From assembly GCA_910588065.1 (NCBI GenBank), contig CAJUPZ010000004.1:62001-126000 (forward strand): a stretch of 64,000 bases of DNA, in the 5' to 3' direction. Origin of the DNA: an uncultured Muribaculaceae bacterium. GTDB lineage: Bacteria; Bacteroidota; Bacteroidia; Bacteroidales; Muribaculaceae. Shown here in pieces: positions 55,933-64,000 of the stretch. The position numbers were made by a program, and so were the translations under genes. The notes under the pieces are model-generated. The model worked only from the letters and a program-made list of their open reading frames with translations, was not told where the DNA came from and ran no database searches. Within the stretch, counting starts at the first letter, position 1. The number at the start of each line of letters is the position of its first letter.

Positions 55933-55950
55933 CGAAAAACCAATCAGACG

Positions 55951-56556
55951 ATGAAGATAAAACAATTTTGCTCACTGCTGCTCACCGCCCTTGTGCCGCT
56001 GACGCTGTCTGCCGAAAAGGTGCTCGCCCTTATGCCGGGCATAATCTATTTCAAGGATGGCAGTGTGGAAGAGTTGGTCGATTCAAGCCGTATCGCAATA
56101 CCTCAGAAGCAAAAAGATCTGCTTATTCTTGACCATGCTTACACGCACAGGCAGAATATAGGCCGCAGAATAAGTCCGGAAGATGTGGACTCTGTTGTGA
56201 TTTGGAGTGTAACCAGCCCAGAACGGCGCCACACCCTCTGCTACTTCAAGGAGTCGGGCTGGTGCTGGCTGCTTGACAAAGCCAATGGCTTGATGGTGTG
56301 TGCCTTCTCGCCCAAAGGCTACCACATTTCCGGAAACGGCGGTATGTGGTGTCGCGGCAAATGCGATGGTATTGTTTATAAAGAGGGCACTCCCCACCGT
56401 TTTTCAAAGCTGACCAAGCAGTCGAATGAAAGTTTCCGCCGCAAGGTTGCCGCATTGGTTGCAGACGATCCTGAGCTTGCACGGCAAATCATGTCCGGCC
56501 GCATGCGCCGGGACAAGACCTTGCGTATGCTTGCCGGATATAACCCCGGAAAATAA
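55951..56556 (+). CDS. Secreted protein of unknown function
   Basis: A 201-residue protein from the ATG at 55951 with a signal peptide (MKIKQFCSLLLTALVPLTLS). The mature part begins with a beta-rich stretch (GIIYFKDGSVEELVDSSRIA) followed by RRISPEDVDSVVIW, a Trp/Cys-rich middle (ESGWCWLLD, GGMWCRGKC) and a charged helical C-terminus. I recognise no family. The layout (F-x-D-G-S-V-E, then a D-V/I-x-x-V-x-[WF] segment) is shared with the next gene, so the two may be divergent relatives. First of three co-directional genes ending with a Crp/Fnr regulator. Confidence 0.75.
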   Translation: MKIKQFCSLLLTALVPLTLSAEKVLALMPGIIYFKDGSVEELVDSSRIAIPQKQKDLLILDHAYTHRQNIGRRISPEDVDSVVIWSVTSPERRHTLCYFKESGWCWLLDKANGLMVCAFSPKGYHISGNGGMWCRGKCDGIVYKEGTPHRFSKLTKQSNESFRRKVAALVADDPELARQIMSGRMRRDKTLRMLAGYNPGK

Positions 56557-56576
56557 ACCCTTAAAACAAACATATT

Positions 56577-57359
56577 ATGAAATTAAAGTACATGATTATC
56601 TGCATTGCAGCCATCTGCTGCCAGTTTACAGCCTCGGCGAAGGATGATGCCGAGGAGTACCACATCAAGGCGGTGCTTTTCAACGGCGACAGCATTGAGG
56701 GCTACATCAGAAACGACCTTAAGACAGGCCTCAAAAACATGTTCTCAAAATACGGCTCCATACACCAGTATATAAATGTCGGCAAAGAACCGAAAGGTGG
56801 AGAAACCAAGCGCTACAGCGCAAGCGAAATCAAGGAGTACAGGTTTGTGGAAACCACGGAAGGCTACCCGGAAGGTTTTACTGTGGTGAGCGAGAATATC
56901 AACACCCCGGGACTTTTCAAGCCGCACAACAGCACAAGAGGCTTTGCAAGCGAGCTATACCGCGGCGAAAACGGCTCGATACTGAAATGGAACGTATGGG
57001 AGAGTACCGGTGGCAGGGATAGCCGAAACCGTCTTGTTCCGGCAATCGGCGTCAAATTCAAGGGTGCGAAAGCGGCATACTTCTTCATGATAAACGGCAG
57101 AATGTCATTTGCCCTGCTGCTCAATTATCTCAAAAAGCAGTCACCAGAACTCAGAAAAATCATCGATGAGTATTATAACAAGAGCAAAGACCGCAAGGCA
57201 CATACCCAGGAGCTCAAGGACAACCCCTCCACTATCCTGCTGCTTTACGATGACTTTGTCAGAACCCACGGGCCGCTCAATGACACTGAGGCCGAAGAGA
57301 CTCCCCTTATGACAGAAGAGGATACTGACTCCGGAGAATCAGCGGAAACCGGAGAATAA
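56577..57359 (+). CDS. Secreted protein of unknown function
   Basis: A 260-residue protein with a signal peptide (LKYMIICIAAICCQFTASA). The mature protein begins VLFNGDSIEGYIRNDLKTG and continues with KRYSASEIKEYRF, a beta-rich domain, and a helical part (LLNYLKKQSPELRKIIDEYY). It ends in an acidic Glu/Asp/Thr tail of ~25 residues. No enzyme or transporter motif is visible. It lies 20 bases after the gene at 55951. Probably periplasmic. Confidence 0.77.
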   Translation: MKLKYMIICIAAICCQFTASAKDDAEEYHIKAVLFNGDSIEGYIRNDLKTGLKNMFSKYGSIHQYINVGKEPKGGETKRYSASEIKEYRFVETTEGYPEGFTVVSENINTPGLFKPHNSTRGFASELYRGENGSILKWNVWESTGGRDSRNRLVPAIGVKFKGAKAAYFFMINGRMSFALLLNYLKKQSPELRKIIDEYYNKSKDRKAHTQELKDNPSTILLLYDDFVRTHGPLNDTEAEETPLMTEEDTDSGESAETGE

Positions 57360-57374
57360 TGCTTATCTTTGCGT

Positions 57375-57929
57375 ATGTCAGGATTCAACGCATTTGAAAA
57401 AAGCATCGACTTTTCACTCGTCAGAGAGCTGTGCTGCAACGAGGGAACACTCACCCGGTATCGCAAAGGAGAGCATTTTGCAACTGCCGGCGAGATAATC
57501 AAACGGGTGGCATGGATTAAGACCGGCAGTTTCAGGCATTCGCTGATCGACCATGACGGCACCGGAAAGAGCGTGGGGTTTGTATTTGCAGGTTCCATGC
57601 TTGCCAACTACATCAGCGCTGTGATGAAGCGTCCGTTGCCCACAAGCATCACCGCTATTGAGGATTCGGAAGTGTACGAGGTGGCGGTGAGCCGGTTTCG
57701 CGAACTGCTGTTCAATGACCCCACATTCAGCCTTACTCTCGCGCAAGGGCTTTTCGCTCAGGCATACGAGATTATTCTGGACCGCTACCGCAACACCCCG
57801 CGGCAGAATTATGAGCTGTTGCTGAGCCGCTGCCCGAAACTGTTCGAACTTGTGCCTCTAAACGAGATCGCTTCGTATCTCAATATATCACGGAGGCAGC
57901 TGCACCGCTGGCGCAATTGTCAGGAATGA
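57375..57929 (+). CDS. Crp/Fnr-family transcriptional regulator
   Basis: 184 residues from the ATG at 57375. The N-terminal cyclic-nucleotide-binding-type beta-barrel (RKGEHFATAGEIIKRVAWIK, GFVFAGSMLANYISA) is joined by a long helix to a short C-terminal helix-turn-helix (LVPLNEIASYLNISRRQLHR) that ends soon after, as in many Bacteroidetes members. The cAMP-binding PRAA-type Arg/Ser signature is not evident, and no Cys cluster for an Fe-S centre is seen, so the ligand is unknown. It probably regulates its own operon through the palindrome at 55888. A TATCTTTG box ends three bases before the ATG. Confidence 0.9.
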   Translation: MSGFNAFEKSIDFSLVRELCCNEGTLTRYRKGEHFATAGEIIKRVAWIKTGSFRHSLIDHDGTGKSVGFVFAGSMLANYISAVMKRPLPTSITAIEDSEVYEVAVSRFRELLFNDPTFSLTLAQGLFAQAYEIILDRYRNTPRQNYELLLSRCPKLFELVPLNEIASYLNISRRQLHRWRNCQE

Positions 57930-57942
57930 GGTTTGTTGAAAA

Positions 57943-57978
57943 AAAAAGCGGCTCTGGAGCTCCAGAGCCGCTTTTGTG
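57943..57978. terminator. Bidirectional terminator
   Basis: A perfect 13-bp palindromic stem, AGCGGCTCTGGAG with CTCCAGAGCCGCT (57947-57972), is flanked by A7 and T4. It serves the convergent Crp/Fnr and inositol-phosphate synthase genes. Confidence 0.9.
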
Positions 57979-57996
57979 TATGAAGGTATTGTATGA

Positions 57997-59340
<1,344 letters not shown>

Positions 59341-59571
59341 GATTCTTTAATAATGTTGGTTATATTGTTTTTTTATTCTCTTCTATCGCTGTACCACAGT
59401 CAGAATATGGTACTTCGCTGAAAAAGCGTGTAAAAGTACTTCATATTTCTGACATGTAAAATTATTTGCAATATAATCTTCGCTTATTTTTGTTAAATAC
59501 ATTCAATATTAGGCGTGTTTGGTTAATATAGATTATTTTCAAACCAAATATACCTTATTATTGTAAACGAA
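59341..59571 (-). promoter_or_regulatory. Long leader of the inositol-phosphate synthase gene
   Basis: A -7-like TATATTTG lies at 59552-59545 on the minus strand, giving a leader of ~200 bases. The leader can form two mutually exclusive stems: GTACTT (59439-59434) with AAGTAC (59415-59410), or the overlapping GTACCA (59413-59408) with TGGTAC (59396-59391). Inside the first stem, AGCG (59419-59416 side) pairs with CGCT. No known riboswitch was recognised. Confidence 0.35.
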
Positions 59572-60285
59572 TCATAATGCTACCTCAGCGATTTGAGCAA
59601 GATTTTCAATAATATCAGGATCTGTGTCGGGTTCACTGCCCGGAAGCCAGCCGGGCCCCTTGAACCATGCTGTCACACACCCGATGCTGCGGGCCGGAAG
59701 AATATCTTTGGTGTAGCTGTCGCCCACAACAAGCACATTTCGCGCGGGCAGCCCAAGCGCCTCTACACCGAGGGCAAAGATGCGCGGATCCGGCTTGCGC
59801 ACTCCCACAACGGCGCTCTCTATCACTGCCTTGAAATATGAATCGATACCGAAATCGGCCAGAACTGCCTGCACATTACCGTAAAAGTTTGACACCAGCA
59901 CCATAGGCATACCGGCATCTACAATGGCCTTGAGGGTAAGCTCAGACTCGGCAACGCAGCTGCGCGCAAAGCCATAGCAATAGCCTGCTATAGCATTGAC
60001 TGTATCGGACGAAGCCTGCTGCCGGGAGATGTGGCCTCCCTCAACAAGATGTCCGAGTTCCAGCTCTACCTTGATGCGCATCAGATCCAGAAAGTTATGG
60101 TGAGGCAAGATATGGCGGGTGGTTGCGAGTGCCCGCTCGGCAAAAACGTAGGCCTCCCTGAAAGCTTCATCGCCAACCTCGAGTCCGGCTGCGGCGTATC
60201 CACGGCGTATTACATGGCTCCAGTGCTCGCCGCGACTGTCGAGGGTGCCTCCGTAGTCAAATATAATGCCTTTAATCTCTGTCAT
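59572..60285 (-). CDS. HAD-family phosphatase
   Basis: A 237-residue haloacid-dehalogenase-like hydrolase. Motif I is FDYGGTLDS: nucleophile Asp, but Gly in place of the second Asp. A helical cap domain follows, with motif II in MVLVSNFYGN, Lys motif VGVRKPDP and acidic motif VVGDSYTKD. It overlaps the CDP-alcohol phosphatidyltransferase gene by 14 bases, so a lipid role is likely. By position it could remove the phosphate from phosphatidylinositol phosphate, in place of the PgpA-like phosphatase of other clusters; that is inference. Confidence 0.85.
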   Translation of the reverse strand: MTEIKGIIFDYGGTLDSRGEHWSHVIRRGYAAAGLEVGDEAFREAYVFAERALATTRHILPHHNFLDLMRIKVELELGHLVEGGHISRQQASSDTVNAIAGYCYGFARSCVAESELTLKAIVDAGMPMVLVSNFYGNVQAVLADFGIDSYFKAVIESAVVGVRKPDPRIFALGVEALGLPARNVLVVGDSYTKDILPARSIGCVTAWFKGPGWLPGSEPDTDPDIIENLAQIAEVAL

Positions 60286-61222
60286 AATCGCCGTTCTGCA
60301 GACGCTTGGTCAACACCGAGCATAATTTTTCATGACGCACCACCATCATTACAAGGAGGGCGTTGAGCACAGTGAGCTCAAAAACGAAGTATAGCCACGG
60401 CATCCTGACAAGCAGCGCTGTGAATAGCGCAATCGTGCGCCAGTTGAACGACAGGATGTTGGTGTACTTCATCAGAGGAAGGCTCATTGAGCGGAAATCG
60501 TCGCGGAATCGCTGCGGCACCACTCCGTCGGGAAAACGCACGGCGAGTTCCGCTCTCAGCCGTTGCATAGCCGGGGAGGTGGCCTCCTGCTGCGCGGTGT
60601 AGCTGGTGTATACAGTCAGGCTCAGTTTCTTCCAGAAATTTCCTTTCCAGGGCATAGCCGCAAGCTTGCGTCTGAGCGAGAAGGCATTTTCCAGCTCGCT
60701 CCCCTCCTCGCCCTTGAGGAAATAGAGATGAAACTGGCGGTAGTAGTCGGCCATCGCAGCCTGCTTCGCATGGCATATACCTGTCACCACAGCCACCGTC
60801 CATATTACCCAGTGGTGGCTCATGAAGAATGAGGATGTGACATTCTCTCGCAGACATATCGCTATGTAGATGGTCAGAAACCAGAGGTCGCCGCTGAGGC
60901 CGTCAAGAATGCGCCCCAGACGCGAATAGCTGTGGGTCATGCGGGCGAGCTGTCCGTCAGCGCTGTCAAACGAATTGGCCCAGACGAGCAGCAGCATACC
61001 GACGATGTTCATCCAGTAGCTGTTGAAATACATCATCACACCGGCACCTATACCGAGAAATATAGAGGCGATGGTGATGGCGTTGGGTGTCACACCGACC
61101 CACTTGGCAAGCCTCGCCCACATATAGCCTATCGGGCGGTAGAACGCAAGGTCTATCCCCTCCTCGGTGTCGAGCGATTTGAGGCTGTCGCGGTAGGATG
61201 TGGATGTTTTGGGCTCGCTCAT
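60272..61222 (-). CDS. CDP-alcohol phosphatidyltransferase
   Basis: A 316-residue membrane enzyme. The signature is DSADGQLAR, eight residues, then GRILDGLSGD; the last Asp is one residue later than in the canonical D-x3-D spacing. There are about six hydrophobic segments and a soluble N-terminus (SYRDSLKSLDTEEGIDLAFY). It attaches an alcohol or sugar-alcohol phosphate to a CDP-lipid, or transfers a CDP-activated head group. It overlaps the acyltransferase gene by ATGA. The exact substrate is not readable from sequence; the inositol context favours an inositol-linked lipid step. Confidence 0.88.
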   Translation of the reverse strand: MSEPKTSTSYRDSLKSLDTEEGIDLAFYRPIGYMWARLAKWVGVTPNAITIASIFLGIGAGVMMYFNSYWMNIVGMLLLVWANSFDSADGQLARMTHSYSRLGRILDGLSGDLWFLTIYIAICLRENVTSSFFMSHHWVIWTVAVVTGICHAKQAAMADYYRQFHLYFLKGEEGSELENAFSLRRKLAAMPWKGNFWKKLSLTVYTSYTAQQEATSPAMQRLRAELAVRFPDGVVPQRFRDDFRSMSLPLMKYTNILSFNWRTIALFTALLVRMPWLYFVFELTVLNALLVMMVVRHEKLCSVLTKRLQNGDYDRD

Positions 61223-62073
61223 TTCAGTGACCTGAGTGCGTATGTTCGTTCACGAAGGAATCTGCCGAGTTCGGCCGGACTTTCACGATAGGCAGCCTGC
61301 TCCTGAGGGGTGATTACATCGCCGATGCTGATGTGCATATCCTTGCCGTTTTTGCGGAACACCTCTGCCGGAAGGCGCAGCGAGCGGGCCGGCCAGCAGG
61401 CGTGGCCAAGGAAATTGCACCACAGGCTGTTGCCGCCATGGAAGAAAATCGGAATGACAGGCACATTGGCGCGGTAGATTATCTGAAGCACGGAGTCCTG
61501 CCACGGGCGGTCTATCTGCTGGTACTTCCAATTGACCTTGCTCATTGCTCCGGCGGGGAAGAACCCGAGAGGTTTGCCCTCGGCAATCTGGCGCATGGCC
61601 TGACGTATGCCGGCAACCGACACCGCGCGCTTGGCGGGGTCGTTGCTGGCCCAGGCATCCACAGCAATGAAGTTCTGGCGCATGGCGGTGATCTGATTGA
61701 GCATCATGTTTACCATCACCTTGAACTCCGGGCGGCGGCTGCCGATAAGATATATCAGCGCAATGCCGTCGAGGGCGCCGAAGGGGTGGTTGCTGACAGT
61801 AATGAACGCACCCTCAGGCAGGTGGTTGAGCAGCTCCTCGTTGTCGATGCGCAGTTTCATCCTGAACTCCTCGAGCAGCAGGCGGCGGGTGAATTCCGGA
61901 CCCGGGGTGTCGCAGCACTTGCGGTGCACGGCATTCACTTTGTCAACAGACAGGAAGCGGAGCAGCCAGTTCACCAGCTTTTCATGGCCGTCGAGCTTGG
62001 GCACCATCTTGCGGATGTCGTCATAGTTGAGCACATCCGGCCTTATTTCATATTCTGAAGATGTTATATCCAT
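61219..62073 (-). CDS. PlsC-like lysophospholipid acyltransferase (COG3176-type)
   Basis: A 284-residue membrane-associated acyltransferase. The catalytic motif is SNHPFGALDGIAL (His and Asp five residues apart, as in the hemolysin-like branch rather than the classic H-x4-D), followed by MRQNFIAVDAW and the acyl-acceptor motif GFFPAGAMSK. It lies 12 bases after the PAP2 gene and overlaps the phosphatidyltransferase gene. It probably acylates a lipid intermediate of the inositol-lipid pathway, or makes an aminolipid; the substrate is unknown. Confidence 0.87.
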   Translation of the reverse strand: MDITSSEYEIRPDVLNYDDIRKMVPKLDGHEKLVNWLLRFLSVDKVNAVHRKCCDTPGPEFTRRLLLEEFRMKLRIDNEELLNHLPEGAFITVSNHPFGALDGIALIYLIGSRRPEFKVMVNMMLNQITAMRQNFIAVDAWASNDPAKRAVSVAGIRQAMRQIAEGKPLGFFPAGAMSKVNWKYQQIDRPWQDSVLQIIYRANVPVIPIFFHGGNSLWCNFLGHACWPARSLRLPAEVFRKNGKDMHISIGDVITPQEQAAYRESPAELGRFLRERTYALRSLK

Positions 62074-62085
62074 TTGTTGGTGAGA

Positions 62086-63030
62086 TTATTTGTCGGTAGG
62101 AGAAATATAGGCGGCGTAGCGGGCAATGAAGCGGGCAAAGGCGGGGATGCGCATCAGCACATATTCAAAGAGCGCGAATCCGGCCAATGCACAGGCTATG
62201 CCTCCCACAACATCTATTATATAATGATGTGAAGTGTACACGGCTGTAAACCAGATGCCGACAGTGACAATGCCGAGAAGCCAGCGCCACACAGCACCTG
62301 CATTGCAGCGCAGCGAGTAGATAAACGCCACCAGGGTGTAGGCGGAATGCAGCGAAGGCAGCGCCGCAAACACATTGGAATTGCGGGCATACAGACCATC
62401 GAAAATGCCGAGACCGGTCATGGAATCGAATGCACCAAGCCCGGCCACCGACCCGGGTGTGCCCGGCACAGCCTCGAAACCATGCATGGCCACATACCAC
62501 GGTGGAGCAGCGGGGTGAACATAATAGAAGCTGAAGCCGATGAGGTTGACCAGCAGAAACACAAGCGCAAAGTGGAGATACACCACCGGGCGCCCGGTAA
62601 AGTAAAGCCATAACCCGAAGATTATCGGCAGGGGCACCCAGCAAAGATAAAACACTCCCGCCATGAAATCCATCAGCCTGCAGGTGTGGATGGCGAAAAA
62701 CTCGTTTGGCGTCAGAACTCCGGCGGCTGTGGATATGCCGAAAAGGCTCTTCTCAAGGCCATACAACCCGGCTGTATCCACCGGATTCACCTCATAGTTT
62801 GGCAGCAGGTTCATCCAGTCGTAGCTGATGCCGAACAGAAAGAAAGGCACCAGCGCAACCATCAGCCGGCGGGTGAAACCGTTGGCGAAAAACAGCAGGG
62901 CTATCAGCACTGCCATCACAACATGCTCGCCGCGGAAACCTATGTACATCGCAGTGACCCCAAGCCACACCGCTAAGGCGGCGACGCATATCAGCGCTTC
63001 TGCGCGTTTTGGAAAATTAAGGGCGCTCAT
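62086..63030 (-). CDS. PAP2-superfamily protein, inositol-phosphoceramide synthase-like
   Basis: 314 residues. The start at 63030 (MSALNFPKRAEALICVAALA) overlaps the upstream stop as ATGA. Six or more membrane segments. The conserved PAP2 residues are in LPSLHSAYTLVAF and TSHHYIIDVVGG, giving the His-His-Asp arrangement typical of AUR1-like inositol phosphorylceramide synthases and of lipid phosphatases. Set between an inositol-type phosphatidyltransferase and an acyltransferase, it may move phosphoinositol from phosphatidylinositol to ceramide. Plain lipid-phosphate phosphatase activity is the alternative. Confidence 0.85.
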   Translation of the reverse strand: MSALNFPKRAEALICVAALAVWLGVTAMYIGFRGEHVVMAVLIALLFFANGFTRRLMVALVPFFLFGISYDWMNLLPNYEVNPVDTAGLYGLEKSLFGISTAAGVLTPNEFFAIHTCRLMDFMAGVFYLCWVPLPIIFGLWLYFTGRPVVYLHFALVFLLVNLIGFSFYYVHPAAPPWYVAMHGFEAVPGTPGSVAGLGAFDSMTGLGIFDGLYARNSNVFAALPSLHSAYTLVAFIYSLRCNAGAVWRWLLGIVTVGIWFTAVYTSHHYIIDVVGGIACALAGFALFEYVLMRIPAFARFIARYAAYISPTDK

Positions 63031-63719
63031 TTGCTGTTCAGCTGCTTGCGGCAATGATTGATACGGGCAAAAGCTGTGAGGTTTGCGAACACTGCGATGA
63101 CACCCATCGCCACAATGAGTATGATGTCGGGGTTGAAGTCCACTCCCGCCATGCCGCATATACCGGTGGCAAGGATTGCGACGCTGGTCACAACCACCCT
63201 CTCCGGGCGCTGCATGAATCCCATCTTGCACTCCAGACCGATACCCTCGGCGCGCGCACGCACATAGCTCACCATGATGCTGCCGATAAGAGCTACGAAT
63301 GCAATGACAGCTCCGGCAAACATACCTGTCTGGATAAGGTAGTAGGCGACGCCGCCGAGCGTCACAAGCTCGCAGTAGCGGTCAAGGACACTGTCGTACA
63401 TGGCACCGAATTTTGACACCATGCCTCCCAGACGCGCAACCTGGCCATCGAGCATATCAAACAGAGAAAAGCCGATTATAAGGGCTCCGGCAAGAGTGAC
63501 AAGCCCGTAGTCCTGCTCCCCGCCGCGCGAAAAATTATAGCCGGCCACAACAATCACCACCGCGGCGGCAAGATTGCCCAAGAAGCCCACTGTTGTGACA
63601 GCATTTGGAGTCACCCCCATTTTTATAAGCAGGCGCACAAAGGGATTTATCACTTTGTATATACCCTGCTGCAGGGAGTCGCGCTGTTGCTTTGATTTTG
63701 TTTTTATATCTATTGCCAT
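63027..63719 (-). CDS. CDP-alcohol phosphatidyltransferase, phosphatidylinositol-phosphate synthase-like
   Basis: A 230-residue membrane enzyme with about six helices and the full motif DMLDGQVAR, eight residues, GAMYDSVLD (all Asp canonical). The N-terminal LIKMGVTPNAVTTVGFLGNL resembles bacterial phosphatidylinositol-phosphate synthases, which join CDP-diacylglycerol and inositol phosphate. This makes it the best candidate to use the product of the inositol-phosphate synthase at 57997. It lies 15 bases after the GtrA gene and overlaps the PAP2 gene. Confidence 0.88.
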   Translation of the reverse strand: MAIDIKTKSKQQRDSLQQGIYKVINPFVRLLIKMGVTPNAVTTVGFLGNLAAAVVIVVAGYNFSRGGEQDYGLVTLAGALIIGFSLFDMLDGQVARLGGMVSKFGAMYDSVLDRYCELVTLGGVAYYLIQTGMFAGAVIAFVALIGSIMVSYVRARAEGIGLECKMGFMQRPERVVVTSVAILATGICGMAGVDFNPDIILIVAMGVIAVFANLTAFARINHCRKQLNSK

Positions 63720-63734
63720 AATTGTTGAGTGTTA

Positions 63735-64000
63735 TCAATCTTTTGATTTTCCGCCTGTAAATACAGAGGCTATCCTGATAGCGGTGTTGTCAAAACGGCT
63801 CGGACGGTACACAAAATAGCGCTGGAGAACAAAATTCCAGAACCATGACACCATCAGCGACACAAACAGTCGCGACGCCGCATAATAACCATCCGGTTTG
63901 AAGCCGATTTTCTCAAGCCAATGCCAGCCGTCGATGAGCATGTACACACCCTGCGTGCCGGCCGAATTGAGCACTATGCTACCAACCCACACCATCATAT
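63735..64000 (-). CDS. GtrA-family membrane protein, N-terminus cut by window end
   Basis: At least 87 C-terminal residues of a GtrA-like protein with three recognisable hydrophobic segments, including GYYAASRLFVSLMVSWFWNF and the family-typical WNFVLQRYFVYR. GtrA proteins are ~130 residues with four helices, so the first helix is probably outside the window. The family takes part in moving lipid-linked sugars across the membrane. It leads into the inositol-lipid genes and is probably co-transcribed with them. Confidence 0.75.
   Translation of the reverse strand, partial: MMVWVGSIVLNSAGTQGVYMLIDGWHWLEKIGFKPDGYYAASRLFVSLMVSWFWNFVLQRYFVYRPSRFDNTAIRIASVFTGGKSKD

Overview
The window looks like chromosomal DNA of a gut-type Bacteroidales bacterium, most likely Muribaculaceae-like; the family placement is inference. 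Reasons: Bacteroidetes promoter elements (TAnnTTTG at -7, TTTG or GTTG about 20 bases upstream) lie before many genes; the gene families are typical of the phylum (GLPGLI protein, DUF4271 next to hemD, DUF3575/DUF5119/fimbrillin operon, three-subunit SdhCAB, BlaI/M56 pairs, inositol-lipid genes); and large secreted proteins end in a type IX-secretion-like C-terminal domain. I saw no rRNA, tRNA, CRISPR array, integrase or insertion sequence.

Layout. 1-16 kb: three very large secreted modular proteins. The first two converge on an 870-base gene-free block made of mini-palindromes and a ~125-base direct repeat. 16-19.6 kb: sdhCAB (minus strand). 19.8-25.4 kb: a GH20 beta-hexosaminidase, a DUF2461 protein and mutS (plus). 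25.4-33.8 kb: eight tightly packed minus-strand housekeeping genes (cysE, a THUMP rRNA methyltransferase, purD, a membrane protein, pdxB, a flavodiiron protein, rnz, tadA). 33.8-38.7 kb: a TolC/HlyD/two ABC-2 permease export operon with no ATPase gene. 39.4-47 kb: a type V fimbria-like operon (OmpA/DUF3575, DUF5119, two fimbrillins). 47.3-50.7 kb: LOG, DUF4271, hemD, rnpA, yidD, tatD. 50.8-55.8 kb: blaI, blaR1-like M56 protease, GLPGLI and an outer-membrane receptor, four genes in one operon. 55.9-57.9 kb, divergent: two small secreted proteins and a Crp/Fnr regulator. 58-64 kb: an inositol-lipid cluster (myo-inositol-phosphate synthase, HAD phosphatase, two CDP-alcohol phosphatidyltransferases, PlsC-like acyltransferase, PAP2/AUR1-like protein and a GtrA protein cut by the window end).

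How the parts work together. The inositol genes can make inositol phosphate, attach it to a lipid, dephosphorylate it, and perhaps move the head group to a ceramide. The blaI operon looks like a signal-responsive envelope system: two perfect inverted repeats bracket its promoter, and the protease ends in a segment resembling a TonB-receptor plug. The neighbouring Crp/Fnr operon carries a perfect TGTGA-N6-TCACA site about 41 bases before its predicted start of transcription, which suggests self-activation.

The least expected signals are small: a consensus promoter followed ~130 bases later by a strand-specific terminator in the 47.0-47.25 kb gap (a small RNA or a 22-residue peptide), and a second promoter-terminator unit at 39.1-39.2 kb ahead of the fimbrial operon.
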